56,735 nt of DNA from Nemertoderma westbladi (Eukaryota > Xenacoelomorpha > Nemertodermatida > Nemertodermatidae): the NCBI GenBank assembly GCA_032718475.1, contig JAUCBJ010007929.1, forward strand, positions 1 to 56,735, given 5' to 3'. Position numbers and translations under genes: made by a program. Each line of letters begins with the position of its first letter. The stretch's first letter is position 1. This document shows, one piece after another, positions 10,885 through 20,083 of this stretch. The notes beneath the pieces were generated by a model that had not been told where the DNA came from, did not search any database, and saw nothing but the letters and a program-made list of their open reading frames with translations.

Positions 10885-11458
10885 CGCACGAACGTGTTCT
10901 CACTGATTCTTTGTGAGACTGGAGATCTGACCCGAAGGCCCCACGAACGTGTTCTCACTGGTTCTTTGTGAGACTGGAGATCTGACCCGAAGGCCCCACG
11001 AACGTGTTCTCACTGGTTCTTTGTGGGACGGGAGATCTGACCTGCGCGAAGGCCCCACAAACGTGTTTTCACTGGTTCTTTGTGAGACTGGAGATCTGAC
11101 CCGCTGCGTGAAGGCCCCACGAACGTGTTCTCACTGGTTCTTTGTGAGACTGGAGATCTGACCCGAAGGCCCCACGAACGTGTTCTCACTGGTTCTTTGT
11201 GGGACGGGAGATCTGACCTGCGCGAAGGCCCCACAAACGTGTTCTCACTGGTTCTTTGTGAGACTGGAGATCTGACCCGCTGCGTGAAGGCCCCACGAAC
11301 GTGTTCTCACTGGTTCTTTGTGGGACGGGAGATCTGACCTGCGTGAAGGCCCCACGAATGTGTTCTCACTGGTTCTTTGTAAGACTGGAGATCTGACCTG
11401 CACGAAGGCCCCACGAACGTGTTCTCACTGGTTCTTTGTGGGACGGGAGATCTGACCA
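10885..11458. repeat. ~59-bp minisatellite with 176-bp higher-order repeat
   Basis: About ten units of 'cccacgaacgtgttctcact', then 'ggttctttgtg', a variable 'agactgg/ggacggg', then 'agatctgacc', closed by linkers of three lengths (cgaagg, tgcgcgaagg, cgctgcgtgaagg). Three unit types recur in order with a 176-base period (for example 10949 and 11125), so this is a higher-order repeat. It contains many BglII-type AGATCT sites. ORFs across it on both strands are translations of the repeat. Confidence 0.85.
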
Positions 11459-11461
11459 TTT

Positions 11462-12740
11462 CCAAGGCATTTCCTAAAGGAAATGCAACCACGAAGCTAA
11501 GGAAAATTAAACAAACGGCCACACTTTGGTTCGTTGCTTAACATAGCCTAGTTTAGTAGCATTTTCCAATATAATTAACTTATATTCCCATGGAAACTAC
11601 AGTTTTCTGGAACTGTTGGTTTAACCTTTGAAAAAAGATTTAGTCCAGATTGTGGTTCAGATAACATATATACCGAGTTTCAGAAAATATTGTAGTTTAT
11701 GTCCAAATTACCGATTTTCTATGAAAATGCATCGGTTTGTTTGCAGTGGTTGTCAGGGAAACTGAAAAATAGAACAATGTAATTCGGATGCAGAATAAGT
11801 CATATAGTGGGGGTAGGTGTTGGTCCCAAGTCATAATACTATTAACTTGTGCTTCAAATTATCATTTTATAAATTTTAACATCTGTATAGTCTTGTTGCT
11901 ATGGTAGCTGGATTTTCAAATTAACCTCGAACGGTTTGTATATGGACCTTATAGATGAGTTGCAAAACCCCAAGTTTATATATATTACAGTTTTGCTCCG
12001 AATAGAGTTATGAATATAGACTTGAATAATATAGACTTTAATAAACTACAGTTACCATGGTAACTAGATATTTCTGGGATGTTTTGAGTTTCACTAAAAG
12101 TTCGAACTAGTGGTCCAGATAACACATATCCAGTTTCGTAAAATTTTATCGTGAAGTCTATGTCCAAATGAGTTATTTTCGTATAAAAACATCTGTTTTC
12201 AGCGGTTGTCATGGTAACTGCAAAATTAAACAATGAAATTCGGACGCAGAATAACTCATATAGTGGGGGTAGGGGTTGGTCCCAAGACATAACACCTTCT
12301 CCTTAGGCTTCAAATTAACATTTTGTAAATTTTAACATCTGTCTAGCCCAGTTGCCAAGGCAACTGGATTTTCTATTGAACCTCAGTCGGCTCTGCTATG
12401 GACCTTATAGTTGAGTTGAGAAACCCCAAGTATATATGTATTATAGTTTTCCTACAAATAGAGTTATAAATATTGACTTGAAATACATAGACTTTTTTCT
12501 AAGTCCGTTGCCATGGAAACCAGATTTTTCCTGGATATGAGACCCAGCCCAAAAGATGCGCCTCGACGAGTAGTATATACATGCAAAATTTCAGGGTACT
12601 TTTAAAGGCTAGTTTTTTCATGGAGTCAAAAAAAACCAAATCTGCCCCATACAAGTAAAATAGCCCACTATGAATAGACCATCTCAGCTAAGGAAAATCT
12701 TTCTTAGCGAAAGTAGTTGATTTTCCTTAGCTTCGTGGAT
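11462..12740. repeat. 1.28-kb repeat, copy 3
   Basis: Near-identical to copy 1 over its full length, including both end hairpins and the internal dimer. It follows directly on the minisatellite. Confidence 0.75.
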
Positions 12741-12762
12741 GACGTCCTTATATTACGAGAAA

Positions 12763-13762
12763 GGCATTTCCTAAAGGAAATGCAACCACGAAGCTAAGGA
12801 AAATTAAACAAACGGCCACACTTTGGTTCGTTGCTTAGCCTCGTTTAGTAGCAATTGTCAATAATTAACTTCTATTCCCATGGAAACTAGAGTTCTCTGG
12901 AACTGTTGCTTTAACCTTTGAAAAAAAATTCAGTACAGATTGTGGTTCAGATAACACATATACTGAGTTTCAGAAAATATTGTAGTTTATGTCCAAATTA
13001 CCGATTTTCTATCAAAATGCATCTGTTTGCAGTGGTTGTCATGGAAACTGGAAAATAGAACAATGTAATTCGGATGCAGAATAAGTCATATAGTGGGGGT
13101 AGGGGTTAGTCCCAAGTCATAATACTATTAACTTGTGCTTCAAATTATCATTTTATAAATTTTAACATCTGTTTAGACTTGTTGCTATGGTAACTGTATT
13201 TTCTAATTAACCTCAAACGGCTTGGATATGGATCTTATAGATGAGTTGCAAAACCCCAAGTTTATATATATTACAGTTTTGCTACAAATAGAGTTATCAA
13301 TATAGATTTGAATGATATAGAGTTTAATAAACTACAGTTACCATGGTAACTAAATTTCTGGAATAATTTAAGTTTCACTAAAAGTTCCAACTAGTGGTCC
13401 AGATAACACATACCCAGTTTTGTAAAATTTTATCGTGAAGTCTATGTCCAAATGAATAAGTTTTGAATAAAAACATCTGTTTTCAGCGGTTGTCATGGTA
13501 ACTGAAAAATAGAACAATGTAATTCGAGATGCAGAATAAGTTATATAGTGGGGGTAGGGGTTGGTCCCAAGTCATAACACCTTGCCCTTAGGCCTCAAAT
13601 TAACATTTTATAAATTTTAACATCTGTTTATCCCGGTTGCCAAGGTAACTGGATTTTCTATTTAGCCTCAATCGGATCTGCTATGGACCTTATAGTTGTG
13701 TTGCGAAACCCCAAGTTTATATCTATTATAGTTTTCCTACAAATAGAGTTATAAATATTGAC
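12763..13762. repeat. 1.28-kb repeat, copy 4 (diverged, 3' truncated)
   Basis: Starts with the same hairpin end at about 12765 and follows the unit with clearly more substitutions than copies 1 and 3. It is cut at 'ataaatattgacttt' where the 340-bp ribozyme array begins. Confidence 0.7.
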
Positions 13763-13822
13763 TTTGTAATATTGTGGGTTTGTTCAGAAGTGGAAAAAAT
13801 GGGAGCGCGTCACCGGGGGTTG

Positions 13823-13876
13823 AACCAGCGCTATACGCACGTTTCGGCCTAACAGGCCTCATCAGTAGCGCTAACC
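13823..13876 (-). ncRNA. Hammerhead ribozyme, unit 1
   Basis: On the minus strand: stem I strand GGTTAGCGCTA (13876-13866), core CTGATGA (13865-13859), stem II GGCC/GGCC with loop TGTTA (13858-13846), core GAAA (13845-13842). A two-pair stem III follows (AC with GT, loop GTGC), then cleavage nucleotide A at 13834, then the other stem I strand TAGCGCTGGTT (13833-13823). Stem I can form 11 pairs (7 Watson-Crick, 4 G-U). All invariant core positions are present. The type I layout with a very short stem III matches the family form seen in animal retrozymes and Penelope-like elements. Predicted cut: between 13834 and 13833, motif GTA. Confidence 0.9.
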
Positions 13877-14162
13877 AGCTCAGCCACTAGCCCCTGACAC
13901 TCGCAGTCCCACCTAATCCACTTCTATTGAACGGGCAGTCTTAAGTTGCAAATATTCTATCTCTAACAGCGGACCTAACGGCCTCAAGTATGCTAGAGTG
14001 AAACAGGAGGGAAGTACAAATAAATAAATATTCAGCTCGGTATTGCTGCCAGGTGATATTAATTAAATAAATTGGAGATGAGCTGTTGCAACTGTAATTA
14101 AAGGTGTAATATTATGGGTTTGTTCAGAAGTGGAAAAAATGGGAGCGCGTCACCGGGGGTTG

Positions 14163-14216
14163 AACCAGCGCTATACGCACGTTTCGGCCTAACAGGCCTC
14201 ATCAGTAGCGCTAACC
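14163..14216 (-). ncRNA. Hammerhead ribozyme, unit 2
   Basis: Identical to unit 1; predicted cleavage after 14174. Confidence 0.9.
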
Positions 14217-14502
14217 AGCTCAGCCACTAGCCCCTGACACTCGCAGTCCCACCTAATCCACTTCTATTGAACGGGCAGTCTTAAGTTGCAAATATTCTAT
14301 CTCTAACAGCGGACCTAACGGCCTCAAGTATGCTAGAGTGAAACAGGAGGGAAGTACAAATAAATAAATATTCAGCTCGGTATTGCTGCCAGGTGATATT
14401 AATTAAATAAATTGGAGATGAGCTGTTGCAACTGTAATTAAAGGTGTAATATTATGGGTTTGTTCAGAAGTGGAAAAAATGGGAGCGCGTCACCGGGGGT
14501 TG

Positions 14503-14556
14503 AACCAGCGCTATACGCACGTTTCGGCCTAACAGGCCTCATCAGTAGCGCTAACC
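14503..14556 (-). ncRNA. Hammerhead ribozyme, unit 3
   Basis: Identical to unit 1; predicted cleavage after 14514. Confidence 0.9.
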
Positions 14557-14842
14557 AGCTCAGCCACTAGCCCCTGACACTCGCAGTCCCACCTAATCCA
14601 CTTCTATTGAACGGGCAGTCTTAAGTTGCAAATATTCTATCTCTAACAGCGGACCTAACGGCCTCAAGTATGCTAGAGTGAAACAGGAGGGAAGTACAAA
14701 TAAATAAATATTCAGCTCGGTATTGCTGCCAGGTGATATTAATTAAATAAATTGGAGATGAGCTGTTGCAACTGTAATTAAAGGTGTAATATTATGGGTT
14801 TGTTCAGAAGTGGAAAAAATGGGAGCGCGTCACCGGGGGTTG

Positions 14843-14896
14843 AACCAGCGCTATACGCACGTTTCGGCCTAACAGGCCTCATCAGTAGCGCTAACC
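14843..14896 (-). ncRNA. Hammerhead ribozyme, unit 4
   Basis: Identical to unit 1; predicted cleavage after 14854. Confidence 0.9.
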
Positions 14897-15182
14897 AGCT
14901 CAGCCACTAGCCCCTGACACTCGCAGTCCCACCTAATCCACTTCTATTGAACGGGCAGTCTTAAGTTGCAAATATTCTATCTCTAACAGCGGACCTAACG
15001 GCCTCAAGTATGCTAGAGTGAAACAGGAGGGAAGTACAAATAAATAAATATTCAGCTCGGTATTGCTGCCAGGTGATATTAATTAAATAAATTGGAGATG
15101 AGCTGTTGCAACTGTAATTAAAGGTGTAATATTATGGGTTTGTTCAGAAGTGGAAAAAATGGGAGCGCGTCACCGGGGGTTG

Positions 15183-15236
15183 AACCAGCGCTATACGCAC
15201 GTTTCGGCCTAACAGGCCTCATCAGTAGCGCTAACC
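15183..15236 (-). ncRNA. Hammerhead ribozyme, unit 5
   Basis: Identical to unit 1; predicted cleavage after 15194. Confidence 0.9.
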
Positions 15237-15522
15237 AGCTCAGCCACTAGCCCCTGACACTCGCAGTCCCACCTAATCCACTTCTATTGAACGGGCAGTC
15301 TTAAGTTGCAAATATTCTATCTCTAACAGCGGACCTAACGGCCTCAAGTATGCTAGAGTGAAACAGGAGGGAAGTACAAATAAATAAATATTCAGCTCGG
15401 TATTGCTGCCAGGTGATATTAATTAAATAAATTGGAGATGAGCTGTTGCAACTGTAATTAAAGGTGTAATATTATGGGTTTGTTCAGAAGTGGAAAAAAT
15501 GGGAGCGCGTCACCGGGGGTTG

Positions 15523-15576
15523 AACCAGCGCTATACGCACGTTTCGGCCTAACAGGCCTCATCAGTAGCGCTAACC
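15523..15576 (-). ncRNA. Hammerhead ribozyme, unit 6, just downstream of the transposase stop
   Basis: Identical to unit 1; predicted cleavage after 15534. It lies 36 bases 3' of the transposase stop codon (15613-15615) on the same strand, so any transposase transcript reading through would carry it in sense. Confidence 0.9.
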
Positions 15577-15612
15577 AGCTCAGCCACTAGCCCCTGACAC
15601 TCGCAGTCCCAC

Positions 15613-17475
15613 CTAATCCACTTCTATTGAACGGGCAGTCTTAAGTTGCAAATATTCTATCTCTAACAGCGGACCTAACGGCCTCAAGTATGCTAGAGTG
15701 AAACAGGAGGGAAGTACTTCCCCGTGTTCCTTTTGAACTCGAGTACGTTTTCTTTTCGCATTTTCTAATGCGAATTTCGTCTCTTTTGATATTGCTGGTC
15801 GTAGTACTCTTGTTATTGCATGTCGCATAGCCGAATTCGGCGATAGACCTTCGTTGCGCTTGCTGCTGGTAGGAGTTTGAACTTGAATATATGTCATCGG
15901 TGGTTCTTGTCGTAAAGGCGATGTTATTGGTTGATAATCCAAATGGTCATCACTTTGATTAGGCCTATCCAATAACACTATCTCTTGCAGTGAAAGCGAA
16001 GTCATTGGATCAGATCCTGAAGAGACAGCACATTCGGTATCATTAAGTATTTCAAGTTCCTCTATGTCGCATATACTGCCTGTACTTGTAGCAATCGGTG
16101 TAGAAGTGGTCGGCATGGAAACGGATTCGGAGTCAGGTGTATTAGAGACTGTATGCCTAGTGGGGGTTGATTCTTCAATTATTGGTTCCAATTCCAAGTC
16201 AATTTTGCCTTTTGGAATTGCGTCACGATTCACCGGGTATAATCCACACTTGCGAAATCCACTTATAATATGATCTGGCTTTGCGAGAAATGCTCGATTA
16301 AATAGTTGATTTAATAATGTGGGAAATATTTGTTTCTTAACTGTAGATTGACGACTCTCCCTGTAGAAGTTTCCCAGAATCTTGCGCCACTCTTTTTTGG
16401 TGGGGCCATAAACTGCCACATCTAATGGCTGAAGCGCACTACTGGTATGAGGTGGTAATGCTATAATATGAATTTCATTTTCAATTGCACTAAGTGAGAC
16501 CTCGTAAGATATGTGGGACCCATGGCCATCATAAAACACTATAAGCGGTTTTGGGATTCTCTTGACCTGCTCAATAAACTTTGAACAAAACCATGTTTCG
16601 AAACTATGCGGCTCCATCCAGCCACTTTCCGTTAGGTTGTACGATGTCCCCTTTGGTCCCCCCTCTAACCAACTAGCAACCATACCGCCCTTCCTTCCTG
16701 ACCCCACACCTGTTTTGCCCTTATACACAACATAAGGGGATAAGTAGGTCCCAGATGCATTGCCACCAAACAATACCGAAAATGACGTCTTTCCTTCATT
16801 AGGGACCAGATACTGCGCATCGGTCGTGCCACGTCTATAAAAACATTTTGATGCCTTGGGATCACAGCTTGGACCGATTTCGTCTAAATTGAAGAATCTA
16901 TTTGGATATTCAGCAATATCCAATTTCTTGACAAAGTCTTCCACAAGCGTAAAAAACTGATCCAAAACAGTGCTGTTCAGCCCCCTTGCACGGGCTATTG
17001 TTATATATTCGGGTTTCCTCTTACTTAGTTCCTTCTGATGTCTCCTCTCGAACAAACGAAGCCACGAATATCCAGGAACATTGTTCTTGAAGCGCGTTTC
17101 CTGTCCTGTCCTATCGAGGTATGTTTTCACCACATGAGTAACTTGGTCTCGAGTAAGGGGCCAGCCACAATCACCAAGATATAGTAACGCAGATACTAAA
17201 TATCTCTCAGAATCAGCGGATATCACTGGTGGGGACCCCCTTCCAAAATGTTTCTCACGTCCCTTCTTCATTGGGCGCTTCAAAGAACCCTTGAAATCGT
17301 TACGTAGCCACTGGCTAATGGTGCTTTTTGGCACCTTAAACTCTTTTGAAATATCTCGTATCGACCTGCGCTCCCGCTGCCCAAGACTTTTGGAATCCTT
17401 GTATGCCTTTATAGCGGCCATCAAGTCTGCCTCTGAGTATTTATTGATAGTTTTTCGCTTATAGTTGAGAACCAT
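15613..17475 (-). CDS. pogo/Tigger/jerky-type DDE transposase with array-derived C-terminus
   Basis: A 620-residue uninterrupted ORF. Residues 1-60 are a psq/CENP-B-type helix-turn-helix (RSIRDISKEFKVPKSTISQW). About 80-165 is a second CENP-B-like DNA-binding domain. About 170-400 is a DDE_1 nuclease fold with all three carboxylates visible: D198 (FNLDEIG), D316 (VFYDGHGSH) and D352 (LQPLDVAVYGP). The family cuts and pastes DNA at TA; some members became host proteins (CENP-B, jerky). The frame crosses into the ribozyme array at 15717, so the last 34 residues come from a 340-bp unit and the native C-terminus is lost or displaced. Terminal inverted repeats were not found. Whether it is active, immobilised or domesticated cannot be told. 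Confidence 0.85.
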   Translation of the reverse strand: MVLNYKRKTINKYSEADLMAAIKAYKDSKSLGQRERRSIRDISKEFKVPKSTISQWLRNDFKGSLKRPMKKGREKHFGRGSPPVISADSERYLVSALLYLGDCGWPLTRDQVTHVVKTYLDRTGQETRFKNNVPGYSWLRLFERRHQKELSKRKPEYITIARARGLNSTVLDQFFTLVEDFVKKLDIAEYPNRFFNLDEIGPSCDPKASKCFYRRGTTDAQYLVPNEGKTSFSVLFGGNASGTYLSPYVVYKGKTGVGSGRKGGMVASWLEGGPKGTSYNLTESGWMEPHSFETWFCSKFIEQVKRIPKPLIVFYDGHGSHISYEVSLSAIENEIHIIALPPHTSSALQPLDVAVYGPTKKEWRKILGNFYRESRQSTVKKQIFPTLLNQLFNRAFLAKPDHIISGFRKCGLYPVNRDAIPKGKIDLELEPIIEESTPTRHTVSNTPDSESVSMPTTSTPIATSTGSICDIEELEILNDTECAVSSGSDPMTSLSLQEIVLLDRPNQSDDHLDYQPITSPLRQEPPMTYIQVQTPTSSKRNEGLSPNSAMRHAITRVLRPAISKETKFALENAKRKRTRVQKEHGEVLPSCFTLAYLRPLGPLLEIEYLQLKTARSIEVD

Positions 17476-17843
17476 TATTACCGGTTAATATGTCATAAGA
17501 AATAACACCATAGCATATAATAATATAAGTAGGCTTATAGGTAAGGTGGGCCTAATCTAATACTACAAAAAACAGCAGTTTACTATTAAAATACTGAAAT
17601 ATGTAATGGAGTACTGGTTTTGCAGTAAATGCGGTCTGTTAGGCCTATTAGCATATCTAATCTATCAACTTAACGTTAGCTTTACAGTTAGCACCAGTAC
17701 CTATATATCTGCTTTGAAAAATATCAATATTGTCCGGAATTTGAATATGAAACGTAATAGGAAACATAGTAATTGTCCATAATTTGAACACCCTGTCCGG
17801 AATTGCCTGGTGGCCGGAATTTGGCTAGTTAACCCTACTCGAT
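17476..17843. other. Spacer with repeated 'tgtccggaatttgaa'
   Basis: No gene. Near 17730-17830 a motif 'tgtccggaattt' or close variants occurs four times ('tgtccataatttgaac', 'tgtccggaattgcc', 'ggccggaatttggc'). This could be the subterminal region of the DDE element, or a promoter region of the transposase or the B-box gene, which diverge from here. Confidence 0.35.
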
Positions 17844-19898
17844 ATGATTAGAAATGAAAAAACCTGCAAAAAATGTCGAAAGAACAAAGGTACGAATCCT
17901 TGCAAAGATTGTGGAACAGAATTATGCCAAAACTGCGAATATTTCCACGTTTGTGATGTTATTCCCCATAGTTTGTCTGCGTCAGGTGAACCAACGGGAT
18001 GTGGCCTTGATGAAATCGATCTGGAAAAACAGGGCGCTGTTGGTGGATCTAAAGAACCGGATCCCGATCTATGCCGAATCCACGGTCTAAACAAACGCCA
18101 TTATTGCAAGAACTGCGAATGTATTGTTTGCCACCAATGTCATTATATTGATGATGTTTCTAAAGATCACGAGGTTTCGCATGCCGCTGAAGTCTGCCAC
18201 TTCTTCAGAAGAAACTTAGTAGAAGGTCCGTGGAAGTTGAGATCGCAATTTGAGACTAAACTAATAGTGTTGGAAGGAATTCTAGAGGATTTGGACGACG
18301 TCACTAAAGTTTCCACTGACGATATCCGGAAACACTTCAAATATTTATTCAACGAATTAAAATCCGCTGAAAAAAATATATTAAGAGAAGTTGGAGATTT
18401 AAAGACCAAAACTGCAGGTCAAATATCATCCGCAAAAGAAAATCTCACTAATATCGAAATTCCCGTAGATAACGAATATTACAAGAAGATAAATAATTCC
18501 CAGTTAATCAAAGAAATACCGGAAGCCAAGAAGATCATAAAGAAATACAAAGAAATCGAGCAGCGGATCTCTGAGGTTGAACTTGTTGTAGTACCGGAAA
18601 TACGTTTCGTTCCGGTTGAGTTACCGCCGAAGGGACTGGAAGGGATTACTGGTCGCGTTGAAATAATGAATGGTGGCGAAGGAATAGAGAATGTAGTGGG
18701 ACCTGTAGAAGAGAATGTAGTGGGACCTGTAGAAGAGAATGTATTGGGACCTGTAGAAGAGAATGTAGTGGGACCTGTAGAAGAGAATGTAGTGGGACCT
18801 GTAGAAGAGAAGGTAGTGGGACCTGTAGAAGAGAATGTAGTGGGACCTGTAGAAGAGAAGGTAGTGGGACCTGTAGAAGAGAATGTAGTGGGACCTGTAG
18901 AAGAGAAGGTAGTGGGACCTGTAGAAGAGAATGTAGTGGGACCTGTAGGACTGGAGGTGGGAAAACTATTTGACCTTCGCCAATACAAGAAAGTTTTATT
19001 TGAAGAAGCAATGCTAACAGAAACATGTCGGATTGACTGCGGGAGGTTGGGAATCCATGAAGTGGGAGTTATTGGTGGTGATCGTATCGGAACCTTGGGG
19101 ATATCTGATTCGGTAACCAATCAAATTTGGTTCTACAGAGTTAATGACGACGATTCTTTGACTCTACAACAGGAGAACCCGGTATATGTACAATCTGACT
19201 GCAGTGCCATAAAGAAACAGATTCAATTCTTAGGAAGTTATTTCGACAGAGTCTGGATTGCGGCAACGGATCTGTGCATTTTTGTTATAGATTTGAACAA
19301 AGATGAAGTCAAACATTTATGTCTGTTTAATGAGAGATTCCGAGATCAAGAGATAGGGTCTATTGTAGGCGTCTATGCATATTGGGGGCCATTTATTCTA
19401 ACTAGAAACAACTACGTAATACAATTGGACCAACGCTATTGTTCTATTGCTCGGATATTCCAGGTCAATAAACCTGGAAAACTAATTACTACCGATATCA
19501 GAAATCGGGTGCCCTTAACCGTCGGACTATTCCAACCCGAGGAAAATAAATTATCCATCTATATCTATCCGTCTCCTGGTTACGACCCCAACATTCCCCT
19601 CGTAGTTGATAGAACGCTATCCGTTCTGGATTGCGGTAAAGCTGTTCCTATTATGGGACTGGGACAGCTGCGGAAGCGAGATGGAGGGTCGTATTTATTA
19701 GTTCCTCTTGAAGAGAACGATAAACATAATATCGGCGTTTATAAAGACGAAAGCGACGCCAGCGGAGTATCCCGATTGGGCGCCATACCGGTAGACGGGT
19801 TCGCTGGGATGGTGATATTGTTTGAAAATTCTTATACTAATGGATTATTTCTGTGCGAAACTGGTACCAACAGTTTACTTTATATTAATATAAATTAA
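17844..19898 (+). CDS. B-box zinc-finger, coiled-coil (TRIM-like) protein with octapeptide repeat
   Basis: A 684-residue intronless ORF. Cysteine cluster C8, C11, C20, C23, C28, C31, H35 and C37 looks like B-box 1. Residues 77-113 (C77, H80, C88, C91, C96, C99, H109, H113) form B-box 2. About 125-255 is a Lys/Glu-rich coiled coil. Residues 282-369 are eleven tandem octapeptides of type ENVVGPVE. About 375-684 is a C-terminal region of WD/NHL-like beta character (IWFYRV, VWIAAT, LFLCETGTNSLLYI), not assignable by eye. There is no RING finger, so it is not an obvious E3 ligase. Related B-box proteins act as self-assembling scaffolds or innate sensors; a role here is unknown. A possible AATAAA lies at 20060-20065. 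A long antisense ORF is a shadow of the repeat. Confidence 0.8.
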   Translation: MIRNEKTCKKCRKNKGTNPCKDCGTELCQNCEYFHVCDVIPHSLSASGEPTGCGLDEIDLEKQGAVGGSKEPDPDLCRIHGLNKRHYCKNCECIVCHQCHYIDDVSKDHEVSHAAEVCHFFRRNLVEGPWKLRSQFETKLIVLEGILEDLDDVTKVSTDDIRKHFKYLFNELKSAEKNILREVGDLKTKTAGQISSAKENLTNIEIPVDNEYYKKINNSQLIKEIPEAKKIIKKYKEIEQRISEVELVVVPEIRFVPVELPPKGLEGITGRVEIMNGGEGIENVVGPVEENVVGPVEENVLGPVEENVVGPVEENVVGPVEEKVVGPVEENVVGPVEEKVVGPVEENVVGPVEEKVVGPVEENVVGPVGLEVGKLFDLRQYKKVLFEEAMLTETCRIDCGRLGIHEVGVIGGDRIGTLGISDSVTNQIWFYRVNDDDSLTLQQENPVYVQSDCSAIKKQIQFLGSYFDRVWIAATDLCIFVIDLNKDEVKHLCLFNERFRDQEIGSIVGVYAYWGPFILTRNNYVIQLDQRYCSIARIFQVNKPGKLITTDIRNRVPLTVGLFQPEENKLSIYIYPSPGYDPNIPLVVDRTLSVLDCGKAVPIMGLGQLRKRDGGSYLLVPLEENDKHNIGVYKDESDASGVSRLGAIPVDGFAGMVILFENSYTNGLFLCETGTNSLLYININ
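18687..18950 (+). repeat. Coding 24-bp minisatellite, 11 units
   Basis: Unit 'gagaatgtagtgggacctgt' plus 'agaa' is repeated 11 times in frame in the B-box gene. It encodes ENVVGPVE with N/K alternation in units 6-10. Low divergence between units points to recent expansion and likely length polymorphism. Confidence 0.9.
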
Positions 19899-20075
19899 TC
19901 TTTAAGACTAACTGGATACGTCCGTCTGTTAAGAGTGTCCAATAATTTTTTTTTGTATTTGTATTATTTTTTATGCCCAATATTTGAGGTAACCGGAAAT
20001 TTCATGAACACTTCACTGAAAAAAATATAATTTTTCCTGCAAAAATTGATTCGACTACAAATAAATTTAATTGTT
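19899..20075. other. 3' flank of the B-box gene
   Basis: No gene; AT-rich. AATAAA at 20060-20065 is the best nearby poly(A) signal. Confidence 0.4.
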
Positions 20076-20083
20076 CCAAAAAT

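Larger units (their letters stand above)
13763..15717 (-). repeat. Retrozyme-like tandem array: 340-bp units with hammerhead ribozymes
   Basis: Units start at 13776, 14116, 14456, 14796, 15136 and 15476 ('gggtttgttcagaagtgg') with an exact 340-base period. About 5.7 copies appear essentially identical, so amplification was recent. Each unit carries a complete type I hammerhead ribozyme on the minus strand (listed separately). An A-box-like TGGCTGAGCTGG (13875-13886 in unit 1) lies upstream of it, a B-box-like GGTTCAACCCC (13816-13826) downstream, and T6 about 17 bases further on. Known precedent: animal retrozymes and the schistosome Sm-alpha repeats are tandem, non-autonomous retroelements whose hammerheads cut multimeric RNA into unit-length RNA that can circularise. 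The array ends abruptly at 15717 inside a transposase frame. Confidence 0.85.

Noticed and set aside
13816-13886. A tRNA gene on the minus strand
   Set aside because: A and B boxes are present but no acceptor or anticodon stem forms; the space between them is a hammerhead ribozyme.
10885-15717. CRISPR array
   Set aside because: Units are direct tandem repeats without unique spacers, in an animal genome.
18479-19120. 213-aa antisense ORF in the B-box gene
   Set aside because: Half of it is the reverse reading of the 24-bp repeat; the sense strand has clear zinc-binding motifs.
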